Below are positions 18,465 through 26,557 of a stretch of DNA of 64,000 nucleotides, one piece after another (the stretch's first letter is position 1; each line of letters opens with the position of its first letter). Source of the stretch: CAWARU01 sp963805795 (GTDB taxonomy: Bacteria; Pseudomonadota; Gammaproteobacteria; UBA6186; Azoamicaceae). A program made the position numbers and the translations under genes. The DNA lies in NCBI GenBank assembly GCA_963805795.1, contig CAWDVG010000002.1:186001-250000 (forward strand). Direction: 5' to 3'. Below the pieces are notes generated by a model. The model ran no database searches. It was not told the origin of the DNA and saw only the letters and a program-made list of their open reading frames with translations.

Positions 18465-18474
18465 AAAGGGATCT

Positions 18475-18627
18475 ATGGACGTAAAAAGTAAAATTAATCA
18501 TTTATCTTATCCAAAAGGATTTTCGTTTCGTCCAGTACTCATTCATGCAAATACACTAGAATCTTCTTTAATCGAAGCAGATTATTTTTCGAATATTATT
18601 GATTTTTCAAAGTTTTTAGAGCAATAA
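18475..18627 (+). CDS. Short protein resembling a C-terminal ATPase fragment
   Basis: A 50-residue frame from ATG 18475 with GAAAGGGA-type upstream sequence, 10 nt after the ATPase stop. The sequence FSFRPVLIHANTLESS and ADYFSNIIDFSKFL resembles, from memory, the C-terminal end of archaeo-eubacterial ATPases related to the DUF4143 group. It could be a remnant of a second ATPase gene after deletion, or a small genuine partner. No other evidence of function. Confidence 0.4.
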   Translation: MDVKSKINHLSYPKGFSFRPVLIHANTLESSLIEADYFSNIIDFSKFLEQ

Positions 18628-18692
18628 CCGTATATATAATAGAACCCGTACATTAAGGATATCAACATCCACATAAATCGGTTCAAAACTAA

Positions 18693-18724
18693 GGATATCT
18701 ATCTATTCACTCCGATAGATATCC
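18693..18724. repeat. Perfect 11-bp inverted repeat in intergenic region
   Basis: GGATATCTATC (18693-18703) and GATAGATATCC (18714-18724) are exact reverse complements around a 10-nt loop. A related GGATATC occurs 35 nt earlier (18658-18664). There is no T-run after it, so it is less likely to be an intrinsic terminator. It lies 134 nt before the lipase-like gene and could be an operator or a remnant. The rest of 18628-18857 shows nothing else I can name. Confidence 0.5.
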
Positions 18725-18857
18725 GATATAATATGCAGACTAAAGAAACAAATGAACGGCAAAATATGGTTTAGTTAAACAACATAACATTGAACCCATC
18801 ATGGAAACGATAACTTATCATTCCAATTTGGGAATTAAATAATTTTTGGAGATTTAT

Positions 18858-20036
18858 ATGGCCGCTAACGCTGCAAACGCAATAAGACCGGATTCTAAAA
18901 TAGCACAAGACGCTACTGCATATGGACTTGGTTTAACGCCTGAAATTTATCGACTTTATCGTATGGGAGAAAATCTTGCACATATTATCGCTTATAAAAA
19001 CCTAAAAATGAATGAGATAATCAAAGTCTATATCGCAGAAATTCAAGAAGAGGTAGAACATATTGTGTATCGATTACAGGTCGATCATCCTGGATTAGTA
19101 GGATATATATTATGTCCCACCCAATTCCCTAAAACTTTAGAAAACAAAATAGATCTTAAAATTATTTTTAGAGGGACTGATATTTTCGATTACAACTGTT
19201 GGCTCAGAAATTGTACAGAAGCGGGCGGTGCAGGGCATGAAAGTTTTCATGCGAATAAAGATACCATACTGACACAAATCATTCAGGCATTTAAACATTT
19301 AAAAGAGCAATTAACAAAGTTAGGCATTGATCTCAAGCAGGTAAAATTCAGTATAACAATTGCGGGTCATAGTTTGGGCGCTGCAGATGCACAAAGACTT
19401 TTATTTGCATTAAAAGAAGCCATCGCACAAAATTTAGGTTGCGAACTGGACATAAACATAAATGGCGTTTTACCAGAAGAGCGGAAGGAACTAAACGACA
19501 TCAGTAAATTACGACTATTCACCTTCAATTCTACTGGCGCCTCTATTGATGACAATCAAAAAGCAGAAGCCGTCTCTGGCTGGATCACCAGCAAAAAAAA
19601 TGAACCCAATAGTAAGATAAAACTTGAAACAGAAATTAATATTCTTTATGCAGATGGAGATGGCGTTCAACAAACGGGTGATAAACATATTCTCTATAGA
19701 GCTTCCAGAGAACAGGCCTTAGTTCGTTTTATTAAGGCTAATAATAATCAACGTGGGCAACATTATATTAAAGCAAAAGAAACCTATGGGACTATTTTAA
19801 CCTTGATGCGCAAAACAATGGGTTATAGAGGACTAAAGAATTTAGCGTTTATGGGTGCCGGGAGTCTGCTTGGGATGTATCTTTACGACTTTAACATGTT
19901 GGCTGGTTTTTTTGGGTTGTTGGGTGGCACAGCTATTAAAATTAAGGACTGGTATAATATGGCAAAAGTAATTCATAGCATAGGTGCGAGGCTATGGAAC
20001 ATATCTTACTCACTGCGGCCATTTTTTCCAAGATAA
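18858..20036 (+). CDS. Class 3 lipase-like protein, effector-like
   Basis: About 392 residues from ATG 18858, with GGAG 6 nt upstream; a TTG at 18846 is disfavoured. The alpha/beta-hydrolase core shows IIFRGTD (oxyanion region of class 3 lipases) and the nucleophile elbow IAGHSLGAADAQ, with ADGDGVQ as a candidate acid-bearing loop. A hydrophobic stretch near the C-terminus (GAGSLLGMYLYDFNMLAGFF) may bind membrane. No signal peptide. The frame ends at 20036 just after a run of six T. The +1 frame continues as a plausible extension (next entry), so the intact protein may be about 555 residues. Likely substrate: lipid ester (inference). Confidence 0.75.
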   Translation: MAANAANAIRPDSKIAQDATAYGLGLTPEIYRLYRMGENLAHIIAYKNLKMNEIIKVYIAEIQEEVEHIVYRLQVDHPGLVGYILCPTQFPKTLENKIDLKIIFRGTDIFDYNCWLRNCTEAGGAGHESFHANKDTILTQIIQAFKHLKEQLTKLGIDLKQVKFSITIAGHSLGAADAQRLLFALKEAIAQNLGCELDININGVLPEERKELNDISKLRLFTFNSTGASIDDNQKAEAVSGWITSKKNEPNSKIKLETEINILYADGDGVQQTGDKHILYRASREQALVRFIKANNNQRGQHYIKAKETYGTILTLMRKTMGYRGLKNLAFMGAGSLLGMYLYDFNMLAGFFGLLGGTAIKIKDWYNMAKVIHSIGARLWNISYSLRPFFPR

Positions 20037-20526
20037 ATTTGAGAATCTTAGCAATCGTTCATTAGACCATACATTACCACTTTGGACAAATGAAAAAGCA
20101 GAGGAACATAAACTGATTAAAGACGAGATAGAAATAAAATCTGCGGCAGCTAATGCTGCGCAAACCGGTGTCGGTTTAAGCAAACGGTTTTTATGCCGCA
20201 GTAACCGACATAATAGTGGGAAAACCCACCGAGTTAGCAACAGCGCTCCTGTAAACTTAGTAGTGGGTACTCCTCCTACTGCTGGCCCCGCAACGGCTGC
20301 CGCAGGCATACCGACAGCAGAAAAAGCATCATCCAATGCAGCTCCAGCAGTCACTGCTGCAGCTGCAGCACCACCTTCAACCATAACGTGGCAACTTAAA
20401 TTGAATGCTGAAGGCCTTCAACAACATCAGGCAGCAGAAGCAGCAGCAAATGCTAGAACTGCTGCTGAGGCATTAAAAGCAAAGAACCATCGAGAATTTT
20501 CGGAAGCCTGTCGAACTTACCTTTAA
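20032..20526 (+). pseudogene. Out-of-frame C-terminal continuation of the lipase-like gene
   Basis: Frame +1 is open through the lipase 3' end; the only start codon nearby is a GTG at 19984 inside the lipase gene without a ribosome site. Removing one T from the T6 run at 20026-20031 joins RPFF to QDKFENLSNRSLDHTLPLW, giving one protein with an Ala/Pro/Thr-rich tail (about 20240-20390) and a final charged helix. Homopolymer slippage, sequence error or real pseudogenisation are all possible. Confidence 0.5.
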
Positions 20527-20609
20527 CATACTTTTCTAGTGTGTTTTTGGCGATGGATAATGTTTGATAGGATCATCCATTTTAAATGCTTAGTGAAAAA
20601 TTTTACGGG

Positions 20610-21319
20610 TTAAAAAACATAGAATAGACCAAGCCCAAAAATAAAACTATCTTTCAATTTAATTTGGGGCGGATTCACTAAAACTTCTCTGGAATAGAGA
20701 CTTATTTGTGAAGTATTTTCCCATCCCAAGCTTGCACGAAAACCTATGAATCCATTAGAAGATATTGCAAACCTGCACATACACGCCATACCGTTCTTTC
20801 ACGTTCGAAAGTTCTTAGTAGAGAAAAAGGACTGTTATTGAATTGAACAAGATTTCTATCAAATTTCGCTGTTAAATAAGCTGCGCCAATTGAACCAAAA
20901 ATCTCTAAGGGATATTCCTGACAAGGCTTATAGATTCCAATCAAATTGATATTTGGCCCATACAGTTCCCCGCGACTAACAAACTCACCGCTTCCAACAT
21001 TAACAACATTGCCCAGAATAGTATCTCCTGGCGCAAAGCTACTACTTCTAGTTCTTCTTAGGGTTCTCTCATAACCCAATTCTATTCCGAGATACTCATT
21101 CAACATCAAACCAACAAAAAAATTACCTTGTGGGTATTGTTTCTCAAAAATATTATCCCCAAAACCTTGTTTAAACCCCATATCACGCATCTGAAAATCT
21201 ATACCAACATAAGGACCTAAAGAAAGCGTTACTGGATAACAAGTTCTTGAAAGCACTTTATCCGAAAGTCCTCCGAGAACAAAAGCAAGCAGAGTTAAAA
21301 TGAATAATCGGTATTTCAC
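20610..21319 (-). pseudogene. Outer-membrane beta-barrel protein with apparent frameshift
   Basis: Start GTG 21319 has AGGAG 8 nt upstream and gives an export signal (VKYRLFILTLLAFVLGG). The body shows alternating aromatic/Gly strands (NLIGIYKP, IFGSIGAAYL) of an 8-stranded-type barrel. The original frame stops at 20744 after CAGLQYLLMDS. One added base near 20760 restores a continuation with NGFIGFRASLGWENTSQISL, ending GLGLFYVF at 20610, a terminal aromatic typical of BAM substrates. About 236 codons when joined. Its right-hand neighbour ftsN is divergent. Porin-like subfamily not identified. Confidence 0.65.
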
Positions 21320-21573
21320 AGTCAGTTCTCCTATTTTTTTACCATACAACTTAATACATTGTATTTGCCAAAATCAAAAGGAAAATGTTTAACATACCCT
21401 CGCACTATTTGTCCAATCAACTCGTCCAGTCTCTTTCTTTAAATGTTTCTTCATATTTAGTCATAGAACCAAACATTATCCGTCGTTAATTATTTCCTTA
21501 ATTCAAGAAAAATGTTAATCTTAACCGTTTAAGAAATACTTTAGAAATGAGCAAACTAGGGTTTTAGAGTAGC

Positions 21574-22422
21574 ATGGCAAACCGATATCGACGTTCACAA
21601 TCCAGTTCCAGAAGATCCAGAAAATCAGGTAGTTCTTTAACTGGTGTATTTATATTACTTGGAATTGTCATTGGCATTTTAGTGACGACTGCTGGGTATA
21701 TGTTTTTTTCAAAACAATCTTCTGGCAATAAACCCAATCCTCCCAGTTTTTTGGTTAAATCATCAGAAAAGTCAGTTAAAAAAGAAAAAGAGACTGCCCA
21801 ACGTTTTGAATTTTATACTTTGCTGCCCGGCATGGAAGTGCAACTCCCCGATGCTCCCGTACACGCAAAAACCCAGGGGCATCAAAATCAACAAATGAAT
21901 AAGAAAAATGAGCCCGTTAATGTACTGGTACAGTCTCAATCAGAAAGCAATGGTCTAAAAGGCAATCCCCCCATCAATAGTCACAACAAAGTAAAAGGCA
22001 CAAATACGGCTCAAACCATCCAAACCGCTCAAGCCAACAAAGCAAATGACAACTCAACCCTGCATACAACCCATAACGCTGTGACTAACCCGACTTATCA
22101 GCCTAATCAAACTTATCAGCCCAACCAGACTCAGACTCATCAAACAAATCAAACGCACAACCAGAGTAAGGTCTCTACGGCACAATACATTTTACAAGCG
22201 GGTATTTTCCAAGAGCTCCCGCTCGCTGATGAACTTAAAGCCAAACTCACGCTACAGGGTTTTAGCACTCGTATACAAAAAGTTCAAACTCAAGAGGGGC
22301 AAACTTGGTTTCGTGTCACTTTAGGTCCCTTCGCTTCAGAAGCGAATGCCTTGCAGCAAAAAAAGAGGTTAGCCGATCAAAAAATTCATGGAATTTTAAT
22401 ATTACAGCGGCCCCGTACATAG
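21574..22422 (+). CDS. ftsN: SPOR-domain cell division protein, FtsN-like
   Basis: 282 residues: a basic cytoplasmic tail (1-20), one transmembrane helix (about 22-46), a short FYTLLPGMEV segment like that following the membrane region in many FtsN proteins, a long Gln/Asn/Thr linker with repeats of TYQPNQ (about 165-205), and a C-terminal SPOR domain (YILQAGIFQ to HGILIL) that binds denuded septal glycan. FtsN recruits and activates septal peptidoglycan synthesis. The order ftsN-hslV-hslU is common in gammaproteobacteria and supports the call. Confidence 0.88.
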   Translation: MANRYRRSQSSSRRSRKSGSSLTGVFILLGIVIGILVTTAGYMFFSKQSSGNKPNPPSFLVKSSEKSVKKEKETAQRFEFYTLLPGMEVQLPDAPVHAKTQGHQNQQMNKKNEPVNVLVQSQSESNGLKGNPPINSHNKVKGTNTAQTIQTAQANKANDNSTLHTTHNAVTNPTYQPNQTYQPNQTQTHQTNQTHNQSKVSTAQYILQAGIFQELPLADELKAKLTLQGFSTRIQKVQTQEGQTWFRVTLGPFASEANALQQKKRLADQKIHGILILQRPRT

Positions 22423-22484
22423 TCCCTTTATTCAATATGATATATTCAACTTCAACACGAGAAAAATTAAACCAAAAATGTAGA

Positions 22485-22523
22485 GCAAAAAATCGAAGCG
22501 AAAAATCGAAGCGAAAAATCGAA
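22485..22523 (+). repeat. Three tandem 13-bp repeats upstream of hslV
   Basis: GCAAAAAATCGAA, GCGAAAAATCGAA and GCGAAAAATCGAA follow one another at 22485-22523 and end directly at the AAGGAG ribosome site of hslV. Copy number could vary by slippage and change the leader length. No coding role; an ORF in this region is an artefact of the repeat. Confidence 0.75.
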
Positions 22524-22537
22524 AAGGAGCATAAACT

Positions 22538-23083
22538 TTGGATCAATATAAAGGCACAACGATTATCAGCGTGCGACGCAACAATCACATCGTCATTGGC
22601 GGCGATGGACAGGTATCGCAAGGCAATACTATTTTGAAACATAATGCGCGAAAAGTACGCAGACTGTATCAAAACAAGGTCATCGCAGGATTTGCCGGTG
22701 GCACTGCCGATGCCTTTACACTATTCGAACGCTTTGAAAAAAAATTAGAAACGCATCAAGGCCACTTAACACGGGCAGCTGTTGAGCTGGCCAAAGACTG
22801 GCGCAGTGATCGGGCGCTAAGACGCTTAGAAGCTCTATTGATCGTTGCAGATGTAAAGGCCACATTGATGATCACAGGGAATGGAGATGTCATTGAACCT
22901 GAGCATGGATTAATTGCCATTGGTTCGGGGGGTGCTTTTGCTCAAGCATCAGCCCTTGCCTTGTTGGAAAATACCAAACTAGACGCAAAAAGTATTGTAG
23001 AAAAATCCCTTAAAATTGCTGCCGATATTTGCGTTTACACCAACCACCACACCACCATTGAAGAACTAGAAGGTACTGAATAA
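22538..23083 (+). CDS. hslV: ATP-dependent protease subunit HslV
   Basis: Threonine protease core of the HslVU (ClpQY) quality-control protease. 181 residues from a TTG at 22538, placed by AAGGAG 8 nt upstream; no ATG is possible there. The N-terminus DQYKG-TTIISVRR carries a short propeptide before the catalytic Thr, as in several gammaproteobacterial HslV proteins, so maturation would need cleavage after Gly. VIAGFAGGTADAFTLFERFE and AIGSGGAFAQASALAL are diagnostic. It ends one nt before hslU. Confidence 0.96.
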   Translation: MDQYKGTTIISVRRNNHIVIGGDGQVSQGNTILKHNARKVRRLYQNKVIAGFAGGTADAFTLFERFEKKLETHQGHLTRAAVELAKDWRSDRALRRLEALLIVADVKATLMITGNGDVIEPEHGLIAIGSGGAFAQASALALLENTKLDAKSIVEKSLKIAADICVYTNHHTTIEELEGTE

Positions 23084-23084
23084 A

Positions 23085-24449
23085 ATGTCTACCAATCATT
23101 TCTTTGTTTTAACACCACAACAAATTGTTGCAGAACTGGATAAACATATCATCGGGCAAAAAGCCGCCAAACGCTCAGTGGCGATTGCACTTAGAAATCG
23201 CTATCGCCGTATGCAAGTCCCCGTTGAACTTCGACAAGAAATCACACCCAAAAATATTTTAATGATCGGCCCTACCGGAGTTGGAAAAACCGAAATTGCG
23301 CGGCGGCTTGCCAAATTAGCGAATGCCCCCTTTATAAAAGTAGAGGCCACAAAATTTACGGAGGTGGGTTATGTGGGTCGCGATGTCGATTCCATCATTC
23401 GAGATTTAACCGACATCTCGGTAAAACTGACGCGTGAAGAAGCGTTAAAAAAAGTTAGAAACATAGCAGAAACAGCAGCTCAAGAACGCGTTTTACAAGC
23501 CTTAGTGACTCCACTCACACCTGAAAATCCAAGCATGACGCAAGATGAACACCATGCTATACGAGAAGTCTATCGCAAAAAACTAGAAAATTTAGATATT
23601 CCTGAAAATGAAGAATTAAAAAATCGAGAAATTGAAATTGAAATATCGCAATCTTCTGTGGGTGTTGAAATAATGGCTCCTCCAGGTATGGAAGAAATGA
23701 CCAATCAACTACAAAATATATTTCAAACGCTTTCCAATGAACGAATACGTCGTCGCAAATTGAAAGTCAAAGATGCTTATAAGTTACTTCGAGAAGAAGA
23801 AGCCAATAAGTTAATTAATGATGAAGAAATTAAAGCCCACGCCCTAGAACGCGTTGAACAAGCCGGTATTGTATTTTTAGATGAAATCGACAAAATTACC
23901 CAACGTTCTGAAGGCAGAAGCGGCGCTGATGTTTCTCGTGAAGGCGTGCAACGAGATTTATTACCTTTGGTAGAAGGATGCACCATCTCTACACGCTATG
24001 GCATGGTTCGAACAGACCATATTTTATTTATTGCTTCTGGCGCTTTCCATCTTTCAAAACCTTCTGATCTCATTCCAGAATTGCAAGGCCGCTTACCCCT
24101 TCGTGTAGAATTAGATGCGTTAAAGACTGAAGATTTTGTGCGAATATTAACAGAACCGGATGCATGCTTAACGGTTCAATATCAGGCCTTATTAGCAACA
24201 GAAGGCGTCAATTTAACATTTGAAGCAGATGGTATTGCTCGTTTGGCAGAAATCGCTTGGGAGATTAATGAACGCACTGAAAACATTGGTGCTAGACGAC
24301 TGCATACTGTTATGGAACGTCTATTGGATGAAGTCTCCTTTAAAGCGACAGAACTTAAAGATACGACTCAAGTCATTGACAAAAACTACGTTAACCAACA
24401 GCTCAATAGTTTAGCTAAGGACGAAGATCTCAGTCGCTTTATTTTATAA
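23085..24449 (+). CDS. hslU: ATP-dependent protease ATPase subunit HslU
   Basis: AAA+ unfoldase that feeds substrates into HslV. 454 residues, close to the family norm. Walker A GPTGVGKT at 62-69, the pore-loop region EVGYVGRDVDS, Walker B GIVFLDEIDKI, sensor region GAFHLSKPSDLIPELQGRLP, and the C-terminal tail DEDLSRFIL that docks into HslV are all present. The ribosome site overlaps the 3' end of hslV, indicating coupling. A strong palindrome follows the stop. Confidence 0.97.
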   Translation: MSTNHFFVLTPQQIVAELDKHIIGQKAAKRSVAIALRNRYRRMQVPVELRQEITPKNILMIGPTGVGKTEIARRLAKLANAPFIKVEATKFTEVGYVGRDVDSIIRDLTDISVKLTREEALKKVRNIAETAAQERVLQALVTPLTPENPSMTQDEHHAIREVYRKKLENLDIPENEELKNREIEIEISQSSVGVEIMAPPGMEEMTNQLQNIFQTLSNERIRRRKLKVKDAYKLLREEEANKLINDEEIKAHALERVEQAGIVFLDEIDKITQRSEGRSGADVSREGVQRDLLPLVEGCTISTRYGMVRTDHILFIASGAFHLSKPSDLIPELQGRLPLRVELDALKTEDFVRILTEPDACLTVQYQALLATEGVNLTFEADGIARLAEIAWEINERTENIGARRLHTVMERLLDEVSFKATELKDTTQVIDKNYVNQQLNSLAKDEDLSRFIL

Positions 24450-24458
24450 CAAGATTGA

Positions 24459-24492
24459 AAATTGGGGTCAAGTCCGGACTTGACCCCAATTT
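24459..24492. terminator. Perfect 34-nt palindrome between convergent hslU and autotransporter genes
   Basis: Each half is 17 nt (AAATTGGGGTCAAGTCC and its exact complement), without a loop. It starts 10 nt after the hslU stop and ends 6 nt before the stop of the convergent gene at 24498. The A/T-rich ends would give short U-tracts on both strands, so it may be a bidirectional terminator. The GGGGTCAAGTCC core also resembles REP-like palindromes; only one copy is seen in the window. Confidence 0.65.
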
Positions 24493-24497
24493 AATTC

Positions 24498-25472
24498 TCA
24501 GAATAACGCTAAAAATCTTACATAAAAAGAATGGCTGGTATAGCCTTTTTGTCTCGCTTCATAATCATATGTGGCCACAAGTGAAACATTTTTACCTAAT
24601 ATCGTAGAAGTGCTAATACTCCCTCCTATATTATACCCCGTAGAACCGGGCGTATTTCCTTGCAAAACAATAGGCGGTATCCCGTCTAAAAAACGTGAAA
24701 CCACTCTTAACTTATTTCCGGTCGTATTGGAATCGCTGGTAGCAAAAAAATGTACCTCGGGATAAAAAATCTCAGGTTCACTGATTTCTGCAAAACGAGC
24801 ACCAAAAGCACTTTGTGAAGCAGAACTTACGCCATTACGAACCGTTAAATTAAATGCACCTGCTCCTGTTTCGGTATACATCCCTTTACTGATGGTGACA
24901 TTATCCACTGTTGCCATCGGCGTGATTTCTAAGTTACCAAAGGGCGCAGCATAACCGATGCGACCCCGGTAAGAATTTTGTCTGGCTTCAAAATTACCCT
25001 GAGCAATGAGATTCGCAATTCTGATTGTTCTGCTGGTGCTATATTTTAAGATACCGGTTGCCAAGGTTACATAAACAAAAGCCCCATTATAATTAAAACC
25101 ACCATACACGGCTGGAGCACCTGAAACAATTTTCGTTCTAGTGCTTACGTTGACAGGGTCAGGTCCAGCATCGACTCTCATGATAAAGCCTGAAAGCGCG
25201 ACCCCCGCTTTAAAAACGCCATAAAAATCGCCTTCCAGAAAAAATCCGCCCCCTCCAAGTCCCCCCGTATAGGGTGGAGTCGCATTTTGTGCGCCTTGGT
25301 TGACGGATACAGCAAAAATCACAGGCCCACTTGATCCGCAGATGCCAAAGTATCTTTTTGGGACTTTAGTACGGCAAATATCAGAGCGGTAAGGCGCTGA
25401 TTGGGTAGATTGAAAAGGAACAGATAGCAAGATTATACTTAAAAAAATTCTAAGCAATTTATTATGAAACAT
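24498..25472 (-). CDS. Autotransporter-type outer-membrane beta-barrel protein, short passenger
   Basis: 324 residues with an export signal (LLRIFLSIILLSVPFQ, cleavage near QSA). The C-terminal two-thirds follow the autotransporter barrel pattern: YRGRIGYAAPFGNLEITPMA, then MYTETGAGAFNLTV, ASQSAFGARFAE, EVHFFATSD and the end GYTSHSFYVRFLALF with terminal Phe. Only about 100-130 residues precede the barrel, Gly-rich and without toxin or enzyme motifs, so it has little passenger. ATG 25472 is preceded by AGGAGG. It is divergent from hemC, convergent with hslU. Confidence 0.78.
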   Translation of the reverse strand: MFHNKLLRIFLSIILLSVPFQSTQSAPYRSDICRTKVPKRYFGICGSSGPVIFAVSVNQGAQNATPPYTGGLGGGGFFLEGDFYGVFKAGVALSGFIMRVDAGPDPVNVSTRTKIVSGAPAVYGGFNYNGAFVYVTLATGILKYSTSRTIRIANLIAQGNFEARQNSYRGRIGYAAPFGNLEITPMATVDNVTISKGMYTETGAGAFNLTVRNGVSSASQSAFGARFAEISEPEIFYPEVHFFATSDSNTTGNKLRVVSRFLDGIPPIVLQGNTPGSTGYNIGGSISTSTILGKNVSLVATYDYEARQKGYTSHSFYVRFLALF

Positions 25473-25591
25473 CTATCCTCCTGATCCCTGTCGTACTCAT
25501 ATACGGTATTGTGTACAATATGACCACAAGAGTATATCAAAAAGCTCATTTTATAAACAACCATTTGTTAGTTAAAACACCAAAGGAACAA

Positions 25592-26557
25592 ATGAATGTG
25601 AAACGGTTGATACGAATTGTAACCCGCAAAAGTGTCTTGGCCATCTGGCAGGCTGAATTCTTTAAGCAAAAGTTACACGCAGCTCATCCCAATATAAACA
25701 TCGAAATTCTAGGTATCAGTACGAGAGGTGATGAAATTATCGATATTCCTCTGCATAAAACAGGTGGGAAAGGACTTTTTGTTAAGGAATTAGAAGACGC
25801 TCTTTTAAATCATGTTGCGGATATTGCCGTACACTCTATGAAGGATATCCCAGCCTTCATACCAGCTGGCCTAGAAATAGCGGCCATTTTAGAACGAGAA
25901 GATCCAAGAGATGCCTTTGTTTCTAATCAAAAACAACTTTTTTTAGATTTACCAGCTCATAGCAGAATTGGTACTTCCAGTTTAAGAAGACAAGCGCAGC
26001 TCGCTGCAAAAAGACCCGATCTACGATATGAATATTTACGGGGTAACGTTGATACTCGTATTAAAAAACTGGACCAAAATGAATATGACGCCGTCATTTT
26101 GGCTGTTGCTGGCTTAAAACGTCTTAACTTAGAAACTCGTATCAAGAGCTTTTTTGATCCTGAATGGATGCTTCCCTGTGTTGGCCAGGGGGCATTGGGA
26201 ATTGAATGTCGAGAAGAAGACTCAGATATCAAAAAAATCCTGGCTCCTTTCAATCATCTTCCTACCGCATTATGCATAACAGCAGAACGCAGCATGAATG
26301 AGCGTTTGGGAGGGAGTTGTCAGCTTCCCGTCGGTGGACTAGCCACATTTGAAAATGCATCAGATACATCACATCCAGCACATTCATCAAATGCATCAGA
26401 CATGCTGCTATCTGGAATGGTAGGCCTTCCAGATGGAAGTCGCATTATTAAAGCATCAGCGACAGGATTCAGTCAAAATGCCAATGCACTCGGCAAGTAT
26501 GTCGCTGAACAACTCCTTAAGCAAGGTGCCAAGGATATCATCGATGCTTGTCACTAA
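25592..26557 (+). CDS. hemC: Porphobilinogen deaminase (hydroxymethylbilane synthase)
   Basis: Polymerises four porphobilinogens into hydroxymethylbilane. About 321 residues from ATG 25592 (AAGGAA just upstream); a frame extending to 25511 adds 27 non-family residues. IVTRKSVLAIWQAE, HSMKDIPAFIP, GTSSLRRQAQL and the cofactor loop GGSCQLPVGG, whose Cys is about residue 243, are all present. A short Ser/His-rich insertion (SDTSHPAHSSNASD) follows that loop. Its 3' end overlaps hemD by 14 nt. Confidence 0.95.
   Translation: MNVKRLIRIVTRKSVLAIWQAEFFKQKLHAAHPNINIEILGISTRGDEIIDIPLHKTGGKGLFVKELEDALLNHVADIAVHSMKDIPAFIPAGLEIAAILEREDPRDAFVSNQKQLFLDLPAHSRIGTSSLRRQAQLAAKRPDLRYEYLRGNVDTRIKKLDQNEYDAVILAVAGLKRLNLETRIKSFFDPEWMLPCVGQGALGIECREEDSDIKKILAPFNHLPTALCITAERSMNERLGGSCQLPVGGLATFENASDTSHPAHSSNASDMLLSGMVGLPDGSRIIKASATGFSQNANALGKYVAEQLLKQGAKDIIDACH

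Noticed and set aside
20010..20384. 124-codon Ala-rich ORF on the minus strand
   Set aside because: Antisense of the Ala/Pro-rich tail region following the lipase; no start site.
22485..22523. CRISPR-like short repeats
   Set aside because: The 13-bp units are directly tandem with no spacers; no cas genes in the window.
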